Shown one piece after another: positions 8,912 to 18,759 of a stretch of 64,000 nucleotides of DNA. Source of the stretch: Candidatus Rickettsia kotlanii (GTDB lineage: Bacteria; Pseudomonadota; Alphaproteobacteria; Rickettsiales; Rickettsiaceae); contig AP027062.1 in NCBI GenBank assembly GCA_030295365.1, positions 764,001 through 828,000 of the forward strand, given 5' to 3'. The notes below the pieces were generated by a model. That model made no database searches, was not told the DNA's origin, and was given only the letters and a program-made list of their open reading frames with translations. The translations under genes and the position numbers were made by a program. The first letter of the stretch is position 1; each line of letters starts with the position of its first letter.

Positions 8912-9796
8912 ATGTTTAAAAAATATATATTTATTCTAATATTATTTATTGTTTCTATAGTTCGTGCAGAAATTATAGAAGTGGATAGTTTAAATAAAAT
9001 AAAACAAGATTTTAAAGAAAATTATAATAAAAATTATGTACCTCAGGATTTATTAGTAGTAACAGTTCTAGATAAATTTTTGTTTAAGTCTTTAGTGCCT
9101 ATCATTGAACATCTTGATAAAGACATTTATCTTACACTAACTCCTCTTTTATATAATATTAATAAAAATTCAAAAGCTATTTATATAACTCAATTGATTT
9201 TAACTAATGATAGTTATAAGAAAGAATTACAAGAATCTGATTTTCCAAATTTTGTAAATGAAATGAGTAATAGTAAAATTCCCATAATAGCAGTAAATAA
9301 TGGGTTTACCGGTAATTTTAATAATATTCCTAAATTTGAGATATGGTTTGCCGATTATTTAAAGAAAAATTTCGATATTGATTTTTCAAATAGTTTTCCA
9401 AACAATAATTATATTATTTTTAATAATTTAGACAGTTTTGCTAATACTTATCCGGTATTTTATAAGGGTATATTGACGAGTAATAATATATCGGAATCGG
9501 AAATGATACTCAATTTCCTTATTCAAATGAATTTTATACCGAAATGCTTTATAATGATTAGTAGTAGTATAGAATTGCTAAGCTTAATGGAATTGCAACT
9601 TAGTAGTTATAGTTCTAATATATTATTTATTGGTTATCATTATAATAATAAAAATACTCCGCAAAATAAAGATGTTACATATTATACTAAACTGATTAAT
9701 GATTTAATATCTCAAATCAATAAGCTAAAAAGAAATAATCCACCTTTAAAGAATAATAATGCAAAAGGTAAAAATCCTTATGACACGAATAAATAA
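8912..9796 (+). CDS. Exported DUF2608 family protein
   Basis: The 294-residue protein starts with a signal peptide (MFKKYIFILILFIVSIVRA) with a likely cleavage after SIVRA, so it is exported to the periplasm or beyond. The body aligns by eye with the next gene, including the 'LI.QLN.IPK..IMISSS' block matching 'LIEFLKIIPKQPKKIVIFAN' there. DUF2608 proteins resemble HAD hydrolases, but here the expected DxDxT loop reads VVTVLDKFLF, so the catalytic aspartates appear lost. The C-terminus is Asn/Lys-rich. It overlaps the following start by 17 bp, indicating an operon. The function is unknown. Confidence 0.75.
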   Translation: MFKKYIFILILFIVSIVRAEIIEVDSLNKIKQDFKENYNKNYVPQDLLVVTVLDKFLFKSLVPIIEHLDKDIYLTLTPLLYNINKNSKAIYITQLILTNDSYKKELQESDFPNFVNEMSNSKIPIIAVNNGFTGNFNNIPKFEIWFADYLKKNFDIDFSNSFPNNNYIIFNNLDSFANTYPVFYKGILTSNNISESEMILNFLIQMNFIPKCFIMISSSIELLSLMELQLSSYSSNILFIGYHYNNKNTPQNKDVTYYTKLINDLISQINKLKRNNPPLKNNNAKGKNPYDTNK

Positions 9797-10604
9797 AGTT
9801 TTATTGAGTTTACTTTGCTTAGTTATTTCGTATGCGGGCTACGGTCAAATTATTCCTACTTACTCCGTAGATTCAGTGACAATGAAAAACTTATTACCGA
9901 AGATAGATGCAGATACGCTGGTACTTATAAATATAGATAATACTGTCATAACACCGAAATCCAAATTATTTCGATATCAGGATAATTCTTATATAAATTT
10001 TACTAAATATTTATATAGTCTTGCAGCGGATAACGCATCAGTTAATAAAACTATTGCAAAATTGATAGTGCAGCGTCAAATGATGCTTGTTGAATCTAAA
10101 TGGGTAGATTTAATTAATAAGATGAAACAGCAAGGTGCAATGGTTTTAGGTCTTCAGGAAATAACAGCCCCATGTAATTTAATTGAAAATTATGAAGGAT
10201 GGTTATATACCTTACTTTACGGACTCAATATTAATTTTACTAATAAAGTTAATGATAAAGATGTATTTAGATTTAATCCAAGCGATGCTGAAGCCCCTAT
10301 TTTTTATTTAGGTATAATATTTACCGGTAGTATAAATAGAGTAAAAGCTCTGATAGAGTTCTTAAAAATTATACCGAAACAACCTAAAAAAATAGTAATT
10401 TTTGCAAATAATAAAAAAGATTTAGAAAATATGGACTCTTATTTAAGTATGGTTGATATTCTATATTATGGAATTGAATATTTGGGGTGGCAAATGTTAC
10501 CGGGGTCACCTGATCATCAAATCGCTGAGTTGCAGCAATCTACGTTTTTAAATACCGGTCAGTGGTTAGAAGATGATATAGCTGCAAAGATGTTAAATAA
10601 ATAA
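9780..10604 (+). CDS. Exported DUF2608 family protein, second copy
   Basis: I prefer the ATG at 9780 to the in-frame ATG at 9759. It has an AAAGG about 8 bases upstream and gives a clean signal peptide (MTRINKVLLSLLCLVISYAGYG). The mature part contains ADTLVLINIDNTVITP, which matches the HAD-like motif I loop (DxDxT, here NIDNT), then a conserved 'VESKWVDLINKMKQQGAMVL' block and a C-terminal LNTGQWLEDDIAAKML. The first HAD aspartate is replaced by Asn. It is paralogous to the gene before it and to a pseudogene at 45285. The cysQ-like gene begins 2 bp after its stop. Confidence 0.75.
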   Translation: MTRINKVLLSLLCLVISYAGYGQIIPTYSVDSVTMKNLLPKIDADTLVLINIDNTVITPKSKLFRYQDNSYINFTKYLYSLAADNASVNKTIAKLIVQRQMMLVESKWVDLINKMKQQGAMVLGLQEITAPCNLIENYEGWLYTLLYGLNINFTNKVNDKDVFRFNPSDAEAPIFYLGIIFTGSINRVKALIEFLKIIPKQPKKIVIFANNKKDLENMDSYLSMVDILYYGIEYLGWQMLPGSPDHQIAELQQSTFLNTGQWLEDDIAAKMLNK

Positions 10605-10606
10605 TT

Positions 10607-11383
10607 ATGAATGACAATTTAATTAATGCTTTAAAAGATTTAATTATTAATACCGGCAAGGTTGCACTAAATATAAAAAAGGCAGGAATATTGACTGATA
10701 TTAAATCAGATGGGTCAGTAGTCACTAATGCCGATAAGGAAATTAGTAAAATAATTTATCAAACTCTACAAACCTTAACCTCACAAATAGCTATAGTATG
10801 TGAAGAGCGACCGCTACCTATGTTCAGCAGTGATACTTTTTGGTTAATCGATCCTATTGATGGGACATGGAACTATGTAAACGGTAAAAGTACATATACA
10901 GTCAATATAGGGCTTATTGAAAACGGTTTTCCAACCATCGGCTTGATATATCACCCTGAAACAGCAAAGCTATATTATACCGATGTAAACGGTCGGTTAA
11001 AAATCGAACAGAATTCTAAAGAAATATTTGTTAATCATGAACCTAAACATGAAGAGCTTAATGCGGTAATAGGTTTTTATAATTCAAATGAAGCTACTAA
11101 AGAATTTTTAAGTAAGTATTCATTCGGTCAAATAAATGCAATAGGCAGTTCAATTAAACTATGCTTAATTGCTGAAGGAGCAGCTGATATATATCCAAAA
11201 TTCGGTCAAACTATGGAATGGGACATAGCGGCAGGTCATGCTTTAATTAAAGCCGGCGGTGGTAATATTTTAGATACGCATGGACAAGAAATTACTTACG
11301 GTAAAGAAAGTTTTGCTAATCCTAATTTTTTCGCCTGTAGTAAATATTGGTTGGAAAGGGAGGTAAGGTTGCATAGATACTAG
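10607..11383 (+). CDS. Inositol monophosphatase/CysQ family phosphatase
   Basis: This is a magnesium-dependent, lithium-sensitive type phosphatase. Family members dephosphorylate 3'-phosphoadenosine 5'-phosphate (CysQ) or inositol phosphates. The 258-residue length fits. Metal-binding motifs are VCEERP (near residue 65), LIDPIDGTWNYVNG (near 84) and MEWDIAAGHALIKAGGG (near 203). The 'NADKEISKIIYQTL' N-terminal segment fits the CysQ branch better than SuhB, but the substrate cannot be fixed from sequence. It starts 2 bp after the DUF2608 stop. Confidence 0.85.
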   Translation: MNDNLINALKDLIINTGKVALNIKKAGILTDIKSDGSVVTNADKEISKIIYQTLQTLTSQIAIVCEERPLPMFSSDTFWLIDPIDGTWNYVNGKSTYTVNIGLIENGFPTIGLIYHPETAKLYYTDVNGRLKIEQNSKEIFVNHEPKHEELNAVIGFYNSNEATKEFLSKYSFGQINAIGSSIKLCLIAEGAADIYPKFGQTMEWDIAAGHALIKAGGGNILDTHGQEITYGKESFANPNFFACSKYWLEREVRLHRY

Positions 11384-11398
11384 ATAGTCATTCTAGAT

Positions 11399-11498
11399 AG
11401 CATTGCGAGCAGCCATAGGCTGCGTGGCAATCTCATGAAATGATAACAAACTCCTAAGATTGCTTCGTCAAAACTTGTAGTTTGCCTTCGCAATTATG
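11399..11498. repeat. Family A palindromic repeat, copy 3
   Basis: It opens agcattgcgagcagccatagg and ends ccttcgcaattatg, with the family centre gcaatctcatgaaatgataac. It lies between the converging cysQ-like gene and mutS. Confidence 0.8.
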
Positions 11499-11535
11499 AA
11501 AAAAACTGAGCCACGCAGGCACTGCCAAACTCGCA

Positions 11536-14208
11536 TCAAACCAACTTCTTTAACTCATAAATTAACTCAAGTGCTTCTTTAGGGGATAATTTATCAGGGT
11601 CGATAGTGCTGAATTTTTTATCTAATTTGTTGCTTATAGCAGTTTTATTAGGTTCAAGGTAAAACAAACTCAAATTATTTGATTCCGTTGATAAAACATT
11701 TTTTCCTTTACCTTTAGAAGTTTTTTCAAATTTAAGCAGAATCTGCTCAGCTCTGTTTATAACACTCGCAGGAAGACCGGCAAGAGCCGCAACATGAAGA
11801 CCGTAGGACCTATCGGCAGCACCTAATATAATATTATGTAAGAATAGAATATCTTTACCTGATTCCTCAATAGCAATAGTATAATTTTGCAAACCCGGTA
11901 GGAAATTACTCATAACGGTTAGCTCATGATAGTGCGTTGCAAATAAACAGCGACATTTCAGCTTATCATGAATATATTCAAGCACCGACCATGCTATAGA
12001 TACCCCGTCATAAGTGGATGTGCCTCTACCTACCTCATCAAGTATGATTAGTGAGTTTTTTGTAGATTGAGCAAGAATTGCCGAGGTTTCAAGCATCTCT
12101 GCCATAAAGGTTGATTGTCCCTTAATTAAGTCATCGGCAGCACCTATTCGGCTAAATATTTTGTCGACTATCCCTATTTTAGCACTTTTGGCCGGCACAA
12201 ACGAACCTATTTGAGCAATGATTGCAATAATAGCGTTTTGACGTAAAAAAGTACTTTTACCTGCCATATTAGGACCGGTAATTAACCAAATACGCTCAAG
12301 CTCTGATAAATGACAATCATTGTATACAAAGCTTTTGCTTTCTTGCTGTAGTGCTTTCTCTACTACAGGATGCCGTCCTTTAACGATATCAAAGCTTAAA
12401 TCATCGGTAAACTCAGGCTTAACATAATCATATTCATCAGCGATGTAAGCAAAATTACAAAATACGTCAAGCCCGCTTAAGGAGCTTGCAAGCATTCGTA
12501 AATAGGAAGCTTTTTCGATTACTTGGCTACAAATATCCGCATATAATTCTTTTTCTAAGCTTATTACTAAGGTTTTAGCATTGACTAACTCACTTTCAAG
12601 CTTTTGTAGTTCAGCAGTAGTGTAACGAACATGATTAACCGTTGTTTGACGGTGAATAAATTTGGGATCAAGGATTTTATTAACATTTTTAGCGGTGATA
12701 TCGATAAAAAACCCTATAACATTATTATGAGATATTTTTAAACTGTCTATTCCCGTTTCTTTGCGATATTGATCTTTTAACTTTTCAATATATAATTTTC
12801 CGTTATTAATTAAATCATGTAATTGGGCTACTTTCGGATGATATTTATGTTTTATTATACCTCCGTCATTTAAATTATTCGGTGCATCTTCTCGTATTGT
12901 TTCGTCTATTAAATTATATAATTCTGCATCGCCCGATAGAGGTTTAATAATTTTTTCGATAAAATCAGGTAAATTAAAACCGTAAGCGTCAAAGAATACC
13001 CCTTTAATAATCGTTGCCGTTTCTAAAGTATATTTAATGCTAAGTAAATCACGACCTGAACTTCTGTTCATCGTAATACGTGTTAAGCAGCGTTCTATAT
13101 CACTAGTTTTTTTTAGAAGTTCTCTAATTTTTTTTACTATTTCTAAGTTGGAATAAAAGAACTCAGTAATATTTAAACGATGATTTATTTTAGCAATATT
13201 GGTTAAAGGACTTGAAAGAAAATTATATAGTAAACGTCCGCCTTGTTTAGTAACCGTATGATTAAGGGTGCTTAATAAACTTCCTTGTGGGCCGCCTTGT
13301 GAGTTTGTTACAATTTCAAGGTTGCGTCTAGTAGAGAAATCAATAGTCATATAGCTATGAAAATTGATAATTCTAGGGATTGGCAAATGAGGAATATTTT
13401 GTTTTTGCGTTAACGATAAATATTCTAAAATGCTACCTATGGCACAAATTTGACTACTAGATATTTCGCCGATTCCTTTAATATCTTTCATTTTATAAAA
13501 ATCTAAAATGATTTTTTTGCATTTATTAATCGCAAAAAAACTATCAACTTGATAGGTAATACGAAAATTTAATTGTTTGAAAATACTATCCGCAAGATTA
13601 GAAGATCTCAGATTTTCGCTAAGCAGAATTTCACGAGGTTTTAAACGAGCCAGCTCATTAAGAATTTCTGTTTCCGGTACATTAACTACAACAATTTCGG
13701 AAGTAGAAAGATCAACATAACAAAGGCTAGCTGTTTCTTTATTTTTTGGTATTACGAGACTTGCTAAGTAATTAGGTTCGGCTGAAGCAATTAAATTTTC
13801 TTCAATTATAGTCCCCGGAGTTATAATACGTGTAACATCCCTAGTAACTACCGCTTTATAACCACCTCTATTCTTTGCTTCTTCAGGTGTTTCTAGTTGA
13901 TCACAAATAGCAACCTTATAATTTTCTTCAATTAACTTAGTTAAATAATTCTCAAGTGCATGATAAGGTACTCCGCACATCGCAATTTCTTCTTCGCCGT
14001 TTTTGCCGCGCTTTGTTAAAGCAATGCCCAGTACATTGCTTGCTAGGATTGCATCTTCATAGAACATTTCATAAAAATCACCCATTCTAAATAGTAGTAA
14101 ACAATCTAAATGAGCAAATTTAATGTCTAGATATTGCTGCATCATTTTCGTTGCAACGTCGTAATTATATTTTTGTTTCAACTCTTGAAGATTCATATTA
14201 AGCAGCAT
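11536..14208 (-). CDS. mutS: DNA mismatch repair protein MutS
   Basis: MutS recognises mismatches and starts methyl-independent or MutL-dependent repair. The protein is 890 residues from ATG 14208, or 886 from ATG 14196 (MNLQELKQ), which is the likelier start by comparison with relatives. The mismatch-binding motif is MGDFYEMF near residue 42 (the Phe-x-Glu that wedges into DNA). The lever/clamp domains follow. Walker A is GPNMAGKSTFLRQ near 640, the signature is STFMAEMLETSAIL, Walker B is SLIILDEVGRGTSTYDG, and the conserved CLFATHYHELT follows. The helix-turn-helix dimer tail is present. It looks intact. Confidence 0.97.
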   Translation of the reverse strand: MLLNMNLQELKQKYNYDVATKMMQQYLDIKFAHLDCLLLFRMGDFYEMFYEDAILASNVLGIALTKRGKNGEEEIAMCGVPYHALENYLTKLIEENYKVAICDQLETPEEAKNRGGYKAVVTRDVTRIITPGTIIEENLIASAEPNYLASLVIPKNKETASLCYVDLSTSEIVVVNVPETEILNELARLKPREILLSENLRSSNLADSIFKQLNFRITYQVDSFFAINKCKKIILDFYKMKDIKGIGEISSSQICAIGSILEYLSLTQKQNIPHLPIPRIINFHSYMTIDFSTRRNLEIVTNSQGGPQGSLLSTLNHTVTKQGGRLLYNFLSSPLTNIAKINHRLNITEFFYSNLEIVKKIRELLKKTSDIERCLTRITMNRSSGRDLLSIKYTLETATIIKGVFFDAYGFNLPDFIEKIIKPLSGDAELYNLIDETIREDAPNNLNDGGIIKHKYHPKVAQLHDLINNGKLYIEKLKDQYRKETGIDSLKISHNNVIGFFIDITAKNVNKILDPKFIHRQTTVNHVRYTTAELQKLESELVNAKTLVISLEKELYADICSQVIEKASYLRMLASSLSGLDVFCNFAYIADEYDYVKPEFTDDLSFDIVKGRHPVVEKALQQESKSFVYNDCHLSELERIWLITGPNMAGKSTFLRQNAIIAIIAQIGSFVPAKSAKIGIVDKIFSRIGAADDLIKGQSTFMAEMLETSAILAQSTKNSLIILDEVGRGTSTYDGVSIAWSVLEYIHDKLKCRCLFATHYHELTVMSNFLPGLQNYTIAIEESGKDILFLHNIILGAADRSYGLHVAALAGLPASVINRAEQILLKFEKTSKGKGKNVLSTESNNLSLFYLEPNKTAISNKLDKKFSTIDPDKLSPKEALELIYELKKLV

Positions 14209-14249
14209 AATTTATATTATAGTTTGGCTTTATTGCATGGATACCAAAT

Positions 14250-14347
14250 CGTCATTGCAAGCGATTGCAAGGAGCGTGGCAACCTTATGAAATAGTGCAA
14301 AATGCCTGAGATTGACGCGTCGAGGCTTTGCTTCTCCTCACAATGAT
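14250..14347. repeat. Family A palindromic repeat, copy 4
   Basis: cgtcattgcaagcgattgca at one end and cctcacaatgatgg at the other, with aaccttatgaaatagtgc in the middle. It separates the same-strand mutS and rpiB genes. Confidence 0.8.
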
Positions 14348-14378
14348 GGATGATAACAATGTTTAACAGTTTATACAA

Positions 14379-14813
14379 CTATTTTATCTTTGATAGGCGG
14401 GTGCTATGTCTGCCGCCTTCAAATTGGGTAGTTAAAAACTTATCTATAATATCAAATACTATTTTTTGGTCTATGGTTTTTGCTCCGAGTATCAAGATAT
14501 TAGCGTCATTATGAGCTTTAGCATTTTCAGCAGTTAATATATTGTTGCACAAAGCAGCTCTTATTTCCGAGCTACGATTCGCAGCTATAGACATACCAAT
14601 ACCCGTATCACTAATTAAAATACCGATAGGTGCTGATTTTTCAATAATAATATCTACTACTTTCTTAGCATAATCAGGATAATCAACGGTTTGTGTATTA
14701 TTTGTTCCGCAGTCATAAATCTTTAGAGATTTCTGCTCTAAATAATTGATAATTTCAGACTTCAGCTCATAACCTGAATGATCACTAGCTATGACAATAT
14801 TATAAGTTTTCAT
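14379..14813 (-). CDS. rpiB: Ribose-5-phosphate isomerase B
   Basis: It interconverts ribose 5-phosphate and ribulose 5-phosphate. The 144-residue length is typical. Family motifs are [11 protein letters not shown] (residues 8-18), the phosphate/ring-opening loop [15 protein letters not shown] (35-49), and [17 protein letters not shown] (64-80). In well-studied members such as E. coli RpiB the catalytic base is a Cys in 'LICGTG'. Here that position is Ser68 followed by Asp69, and the alternative Glu of the mycobacterial type is not visible either. The rest is well conserved, so the gene is probably expressed, but the mechanism or substrate may differ. Confidence 0.9.
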   Translation of the reverse strand: MKTYNIVIASDHSGYELKSEIINYLEQKSLKIYDCGTNNTQTVDYPDYAKKVVDIIIEKSAPIGILISDTGIGMSIAANRSSEIRAALCNNILTAENAKAHNDANILILGAKTIDQKIVFDIIDKFLTTQFEGGRHSTRLSKIK

Positions 14814-14900
14814 AGTTAATTTTTTGATGGAAAATAATGATAAAAATTATATACTATGTAAGATTTATTTTCTAATGTAAATAATAGTTTTGTTAAATAT

Positions 14901-15545
14901 ATGAAACCTCCTGTTGTACTTAGTATCGTTATATGTTTTTGTTTAGTTGCTTGTGTTGATCAGCCACCGGCTCCAATTGAGTATAAAGTAGGAGATGTTA
15001 CTGCGAATAATAATTCTACCGAACTAGATCACGATGAGGGTATGATAGCTCAAAGAACTATGGAAAACAATCCAGCGTCAGAAAAAGTTAGTGGTAGACT
15101 CGAAGAGCCAAAGGCGAAAATTATAGAAGATGATAATGATGATATTGAGATTCCTATGTTTCGGAATGAAGACGAAGACGAAGATGAAGAAGTGATAGAA
15201 CAATTAAACTTTGTAAAACCGTTAAATGGGGTAATTATTACCGAGTTTAAAGCCGGTAAAAGTAAAGGGATAGATATTGCAGTTAAAGAATATAGTGAGG
15301 TTAAATCGATAGCTGCAGGAATGGTAATATATTCAGGTTATAATAAGCAATTTGGTAATTTAGTAATAGTTAAATTAGATAAAGATGATCTAGAAGTAGC
15401 ATATGCGAGTTTAGATGATTTATTACTGAAAAAAGGTGATAAAATTGCTAGAAATAGTGTTATCGGACATGTAGAACATAAATTATATTTTGCTATGCGT
15501 AAAAATAAAATAGCAGTTGATCCTAATAAGTATATAGAATTTTAA
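14901..15545 (+). CDS. Lipoprotein with degenerate LytM (M23) domain, NlpD/EnvC-like
   Basis: The 214-residue protein begins MKPPVVLSIVICFCLVACVDQ, a signal peptide with lipobox LVAC, so Cys18 should be lipidated. A linker of about 70 residues is very acidic (a DDNDDIEIP and DEDEDEE stretch). The C-terminal domain (about residues 105-214) has the LytM fold pattern: VKPLNGVIITEF, then GIDIAVKEYSEVKSIAAGMVIYSG, then FGNLVIVKL. The usual zinc ligands are missing: the first His before GID is Lys/Ser, and the HxH position reads YASL. It is therefore likely an amidase activator or structural protein rather than an endopeptidase. No LysM domain is seen. Confidence 0.75.
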   Translation: MKPPVVLSIVICFCLVACVDQPPAPIEYKVGDVTANNNSTELDHDEGMIAQRTMENNPASEKVSGRLEEPKAKIIEDDNDDIEIPMFRNEDEDEDEEVIEQLNFVKPLNGVIITEFKAGKSKGIDIAVKEYSEVKSIAAGMVIYSGYNKQFGNLVIVKLDKDDLEVAYASLDDLLLKKGDKIARNSVIGHVEHKLYFAMRKNKIAVDPNKYIEF

Positions 15546-16219
15546 ATGGAAGATGTTATTACTCTTACCAAATATAGTGAACCTCAAAGTGTTTATAGTA
15601 AGAAGGAGTAGCAAAGCTAAAAATATAGCCATCCGCCGTCTAAAGGTGCAGAGCTTGTATTACCTCTTAAGGTAAAAACCGAAAAAGGTCATAATTTTTT
15701 GTGAATATTGGGTTAGGCAAAAATTACGTCGTAATGTAACTGCGATACCAAAAGATGAAGATAAGATTTCTATTTTGAGTAAATCTTATGAAATAATACA
15801 TATTGATTTGTCTAAAAATCAGATAAAATTAAGTGATTCTATGTTAAAAGTGTATTGTAGTCAGGTACTAAAAAAACTTAGTATAGCAGTATTCCTTAAA
15901 AAGAAATTATTAGCAGAAATAAAAATAATAGAATATATCTAAAAAACATAATCTGACTTATTCCAATATTAGAATAATGGAAAATGTTAGCCTTTGGGGG
16001 AGTCGTTGTAGCAAAGGGAATCTTGTTTTTAATTGGCGGGTAGTTTTGGCTCCCTTTGAAGTCGTGAAATATTTAGTAGCTCATGAAGTGGCACATTTAA
16101 AAGAAATGAACTATAGTAAAAATTTTTGGGAGCTAGTTGAGGATATATATCCCGAATACCAACCGGCAAAATTATGGCTAAAAAGAAATGGTAAGAATTT
16201 ATATAGTTATTTGCCATAA
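15546..16219 (+). pseudogene. Decayed YgjP-like (DUF45) metallopeptidase gene
   Basis: Starting with an ATG directly after the lipoprotein stop, the pieces read SKGAELVLPLKVKTEKGHNF, then in another frame VTAIPKDEDKISILSKSYEI and LKVYCSQVLKKLSIAVFLKK. The last 80-residue piece from 15977 reads SLWGSRCSKGNLVFNWRVVL and YLVAHEVAHLKEMNYSKNFW. The order and the 'RWGSCSS.GNLSFNWR...HEVAHL' signature match the YgjP/DUF45 zinc-peptidase family, with HEVAH as the zinc motif. At least two stops and frame changes interrupt it. The 3' part (15977-16219) still has an ATG and might be translated as a fragment. Confidence 0.8.
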
Positions 16220-16266
16220 CTTTTATGTCATTTTTGCAGAAGTGTATGGGTGTCAACTTAAGGATC

Positions 16267-16374
16267 GATGTCATTCCTGCGGAAGCAGGAATCCAATCCA
16301 ATACTTTAAAGCTTTTTAAAAGCTTGATTTATCTCGCTTTATGCTGGATTCCTGCTTTCGCAGGAATGACATCG
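16267..16374. repeat. Family B palindromic repeat, copy 3
   Basis: Ends gatgtcattcctgcggaagc and gctttcgcaggaatgacatc are near-perfect inverted copies, with nested aaagctttttaaaagctt in the loop. It sits just before thyX. Confidence 0.88.
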
Positions 16375-16413
16375 TAAAGATTAATTAAAAGCAAAACATA
16401 AAGGATCAATAGA

Positions 16414-17301
16414 ATGAATAATACCACAAAAAGAGTAACAGTCCCGGCACTTGAAGAAATCTTATATGAGCCTATAAAAGTGTTAGATCACGGCTTTATT
16501 AGAGTTATCGACTATATGGGGGGTGATAGTGCTATAGTACAAGCAGCTCGTGTTTCTTACGGTAAGGGTACGAAGCAATTAAACCAAGATAAAGGGCTGA
16601 TAAACTATTTGCTTCGTCATTATCATACCACTCCTTTTGAGATGTGTGATATCAAGTTCCATGTTAAACTACCGATATTTATTGCAAGGCAATGGATTAG
16701 GCATAGAACAGCTAGCGTTAATGAATATTCGGCAAGGTATTCTATTTTAGGTAATGAATTTTATCTACCTGAACCGGCAAATATTGCTTCCCAATCTGCT
16801 ATAAATAAACAATGTAGGGAAGAAGGGGATAGCTTACCGAAAGAAATGGCTGAAAAGGTCCTTGCAATTTTAGAGGAAGATGCTAGACAGTGCTACGGGC
16901 ATTATAAGGAACTGATGAATGCTGATGAAGAGGGTAATATTATAGATGAGAACGCCACAGGGATAGCAAGAGAGCTTGCTCGTATGAATTTAACTTTAAA
17001 TTATTATACGGAATTGTATTGGAAGATTAATTTACATAATTTACTTCATTTTTTAAGATTGCGAGCTGACCCTCACGCTCAATATGAAATTAGAGTTTAT
17101 GCTGAAAAGATGCTTGAGATAGTCAAAGCTTGGGTTCCTTTTGCTTATGAAGCTTTTGAAGAATATCGTTTGCAGGGAGCAAATATTTCACGTAAAGGTT
17201 TGGCTGTAATTAAAAGAATGATAAACGGTGAAAAAGTTACCCATGAAACTAGTGGTATGACTAAGAGGGAATGGAAGGAACTGATGAAGATTTTTGAGTA
17301 A
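16414..17301 (+). CDS. thyX: FAD-dependent thymidylate synthase ThyX
   Basis: It makes dTMP from dUMP using methylene-tetrahydrofolate and FAD, replacing ThyA in rickettsiae. The 295-residue protein has the ThyX signature [15 protein letters not shown] (near residues 108-122), which holds the dUMP- and FAD-contacting Arg, His and Ser residues. The C-terminal [18 protein letters not shown] block is also typical. An AAGGA lies about 9 bases before the ATG. The hairpin immediately after the stop may end transcription. Confidence 0.96.
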   Translation: MNNTTKRVTVPALEEILYEPIKVLDHGFIRVIDYMGGDSAIVQAARVSYGKGTKQLNQDKGLINYLLRHYHTTPFEMCDIKFHVKLPIFIARQWIRHRTASVNEYSARYSILGNEFYLPEPANIASQSAINKQCREEGDSLPKEMAEKVLAILEEDARQCYGHYKELMNADEEGNIIDENATGIARELARMNLTLNYYTELYWKINLHNLLHFLRLRADPHAQYEIRVYAEKMLEIVKAWVPFAYEAFEEYRLQGANISRKGLAVIKRMINGEKVTHETSGMTKREWKELMKIFE

Positions 17302-17304
17302 TGT

Positions 17305-17334
17305 ATGTCATTCCTGCTTTCGCAGGAATGACAT
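17305..17334. repeat. Half-size family B element: perfect hairpin after thyX
   Basis: The sequence atgtcattcctgc-tttc-gcaggaatgacat is a perfect 13-bp inverted repeat with a 4-base loop, starting 3 bases after the thyX stop. It looks like the two ends of a family B element joined with the interior lost. It could act as a terminator or RNA stabiliser, but no U-tract follows. Confidence 0.85.
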
Positions 17335-17374
17335 ACAACAACCATAACAGAATTTGATAAAAGGAGTATTTTAA

Positions 17375-18709
17375 GTGAGGAATATTATATATTTTATACT
17401 ATCACTATTATTTAGCTTTCCCAGCTATACACTTGGAACAATAAACATTGAGCATGGGCGAGCTGACCCGACACCTATAGCGGTCAATAAATTTGATGCC
17501 GATAATTCTGCTGCTGATGTATTAGGTCACGATATGGTTAAAGTTATCTCTAATGATTTAAAGCTTTCGGGGTTATTCCGTCCTATTTCTGCTGCCTCTT
17601 TTATAGAAGAGAAGACAGGAATAGAATATAAACCGCTTTTTGCTGCATGGCGTCAAATTAATGCTAGTCTTTTAGTAAACGGTGAAGTTAAAAAACTAGA
17701 AAACGGTAAATTTAAAATTAGCTTTATATTATGGGATACGTTGCTTGAAAAACAGCTCGCTGGTGAAATTCTTGAAGTACCGAAAAATCTATGGAGAAGA
17801 GCAGCACATAAAATTGCCGATAAAATTTATGAAAAAATTACCGGTGATGCCGGTTATTTTGATACTAAAATAGTGTATGTATCAGAAAGCAGCTCTTTAC
17901 CGAAAATAAAAAGAATTGCTTTGATGGATTATGACGGGGCTAATAATAAATACCTTACCAATGGAAAGTCACTAGTCTTAACCCCAAGATTTGCTCGTTC
18001 GGCGGATAAGATTTTTTACGTTTCATATGCTACTAAAAGAAGAGCACTCGTTTATGAAAAAGATTTAAAAACAGGTAAAGAAAGTGTAGTAGGTGATTTT
18101 CCCGGTATATCTTTTGCTCCTAGATTCTCACCGGACGGTAGAAAAGCTGTAATGTCGATAGCTAAAAACGGCTCAACGCATATTTATGAAATCGACCTTG
18201 CTACTAAACGGCTTCATAAATTAACTGACGGATTTGGTATTAATACCTCTCCTAGCTATTCACCGGACGGTAAAAAAATTGTATATAATTCCGATAGAAA
18301 TGGTGTGCCTCAATTATATATCATGAATTCAGACGGAAGTGACGTTCAGCGTATTAGTTTTGGCAGTGGTTCTTACGCAGCTCCTAGCTGGTCGCCTAGA
18401 GGAGACTATATAGCATTTACTAAGATTACTAGAGGAGACGGAGGAAGAACTTTTAATATTGGAATTATGAGAGCATGCCCCCAAGATGATGAGAATAGTG
18501 AAAGAATAATAACAAGCGGATATTTAGTCGAAAGTCCTTGTTGGTCGCCTAACGGACGAGTTATTATGTTTGCTAAAGGTTGGCCGTCGAGTGCTAAAGC
18601 GCCGGGAAAAAACAAAATTTTTGCAATTGATCTAACAGGTTATAATGAAAGAGAAATTATGACGCCGGCAGATGCTTCTGATCCAGAATGGTCAGGTGTA
18701 CTAAACTAA
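17375..18709 (+). CDS. tolB: Tol-Pal system protein TolB
   Basis: A periplasmic component of the Tol-Pal envelope system, which binds Pal and TolA during outer-membrane constriction. The 444-residue protein begins with a signal peptide ([20 protein letters not shown]). The N-terminal TolB domain (about residues 25-155) precedes a WD40-like beta-propeller with repeated motifs such as [29 protein letters not shown] and [13 protein letters not shown]. The start codon is GTG, supported by AAGGAG 8 bases upstream. The other tol genes (tolQRA) are about 8 kb further on, so the cluster is split. Confidence 0.95.
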   Translation: MRNIIYFILSLLFSFPSYTLGTINIEHGRADPTPIAVNKFDADNSAADVLGHDMVKVISNDLKLSGLFRPISAASFIEEKTGIEYKPLFAAWRQINASLLVNGEVKKLENGKFKISFILWDTLLEKQLAGEILEVPKNLWRRAAHKIADKIYEKITGDAGYFDTKIVYVSESSSLPKIKRIALMDYDGANNKYLTNGKSLVLTPRFARSADKIFYVSYATKRRALVYEKDLKTGKESVVGDFPGISFAPRFSPDGRKAVMSIAKNGSTHIYEIDLATKRLHKLTDGFGINTSPSYSPDGKKIVYNSDRNGVPQLYIMNSDGSDVQRISFGSGSYAAPSWSPRGDYIAFTKITRGDGGRTFNIGIMRACPQDDENSERIITSGYLVESPCWSPNGRVIMFAKGWPSSAKAPGKNKIFAIDLTGYNEREIMTPADASDPEWSGVLN

Positions 18710-18759
18710 TGTTATTTCTACGAAAGCATTGTTGGGTAGATCGTTTTTCCGTTACCACA

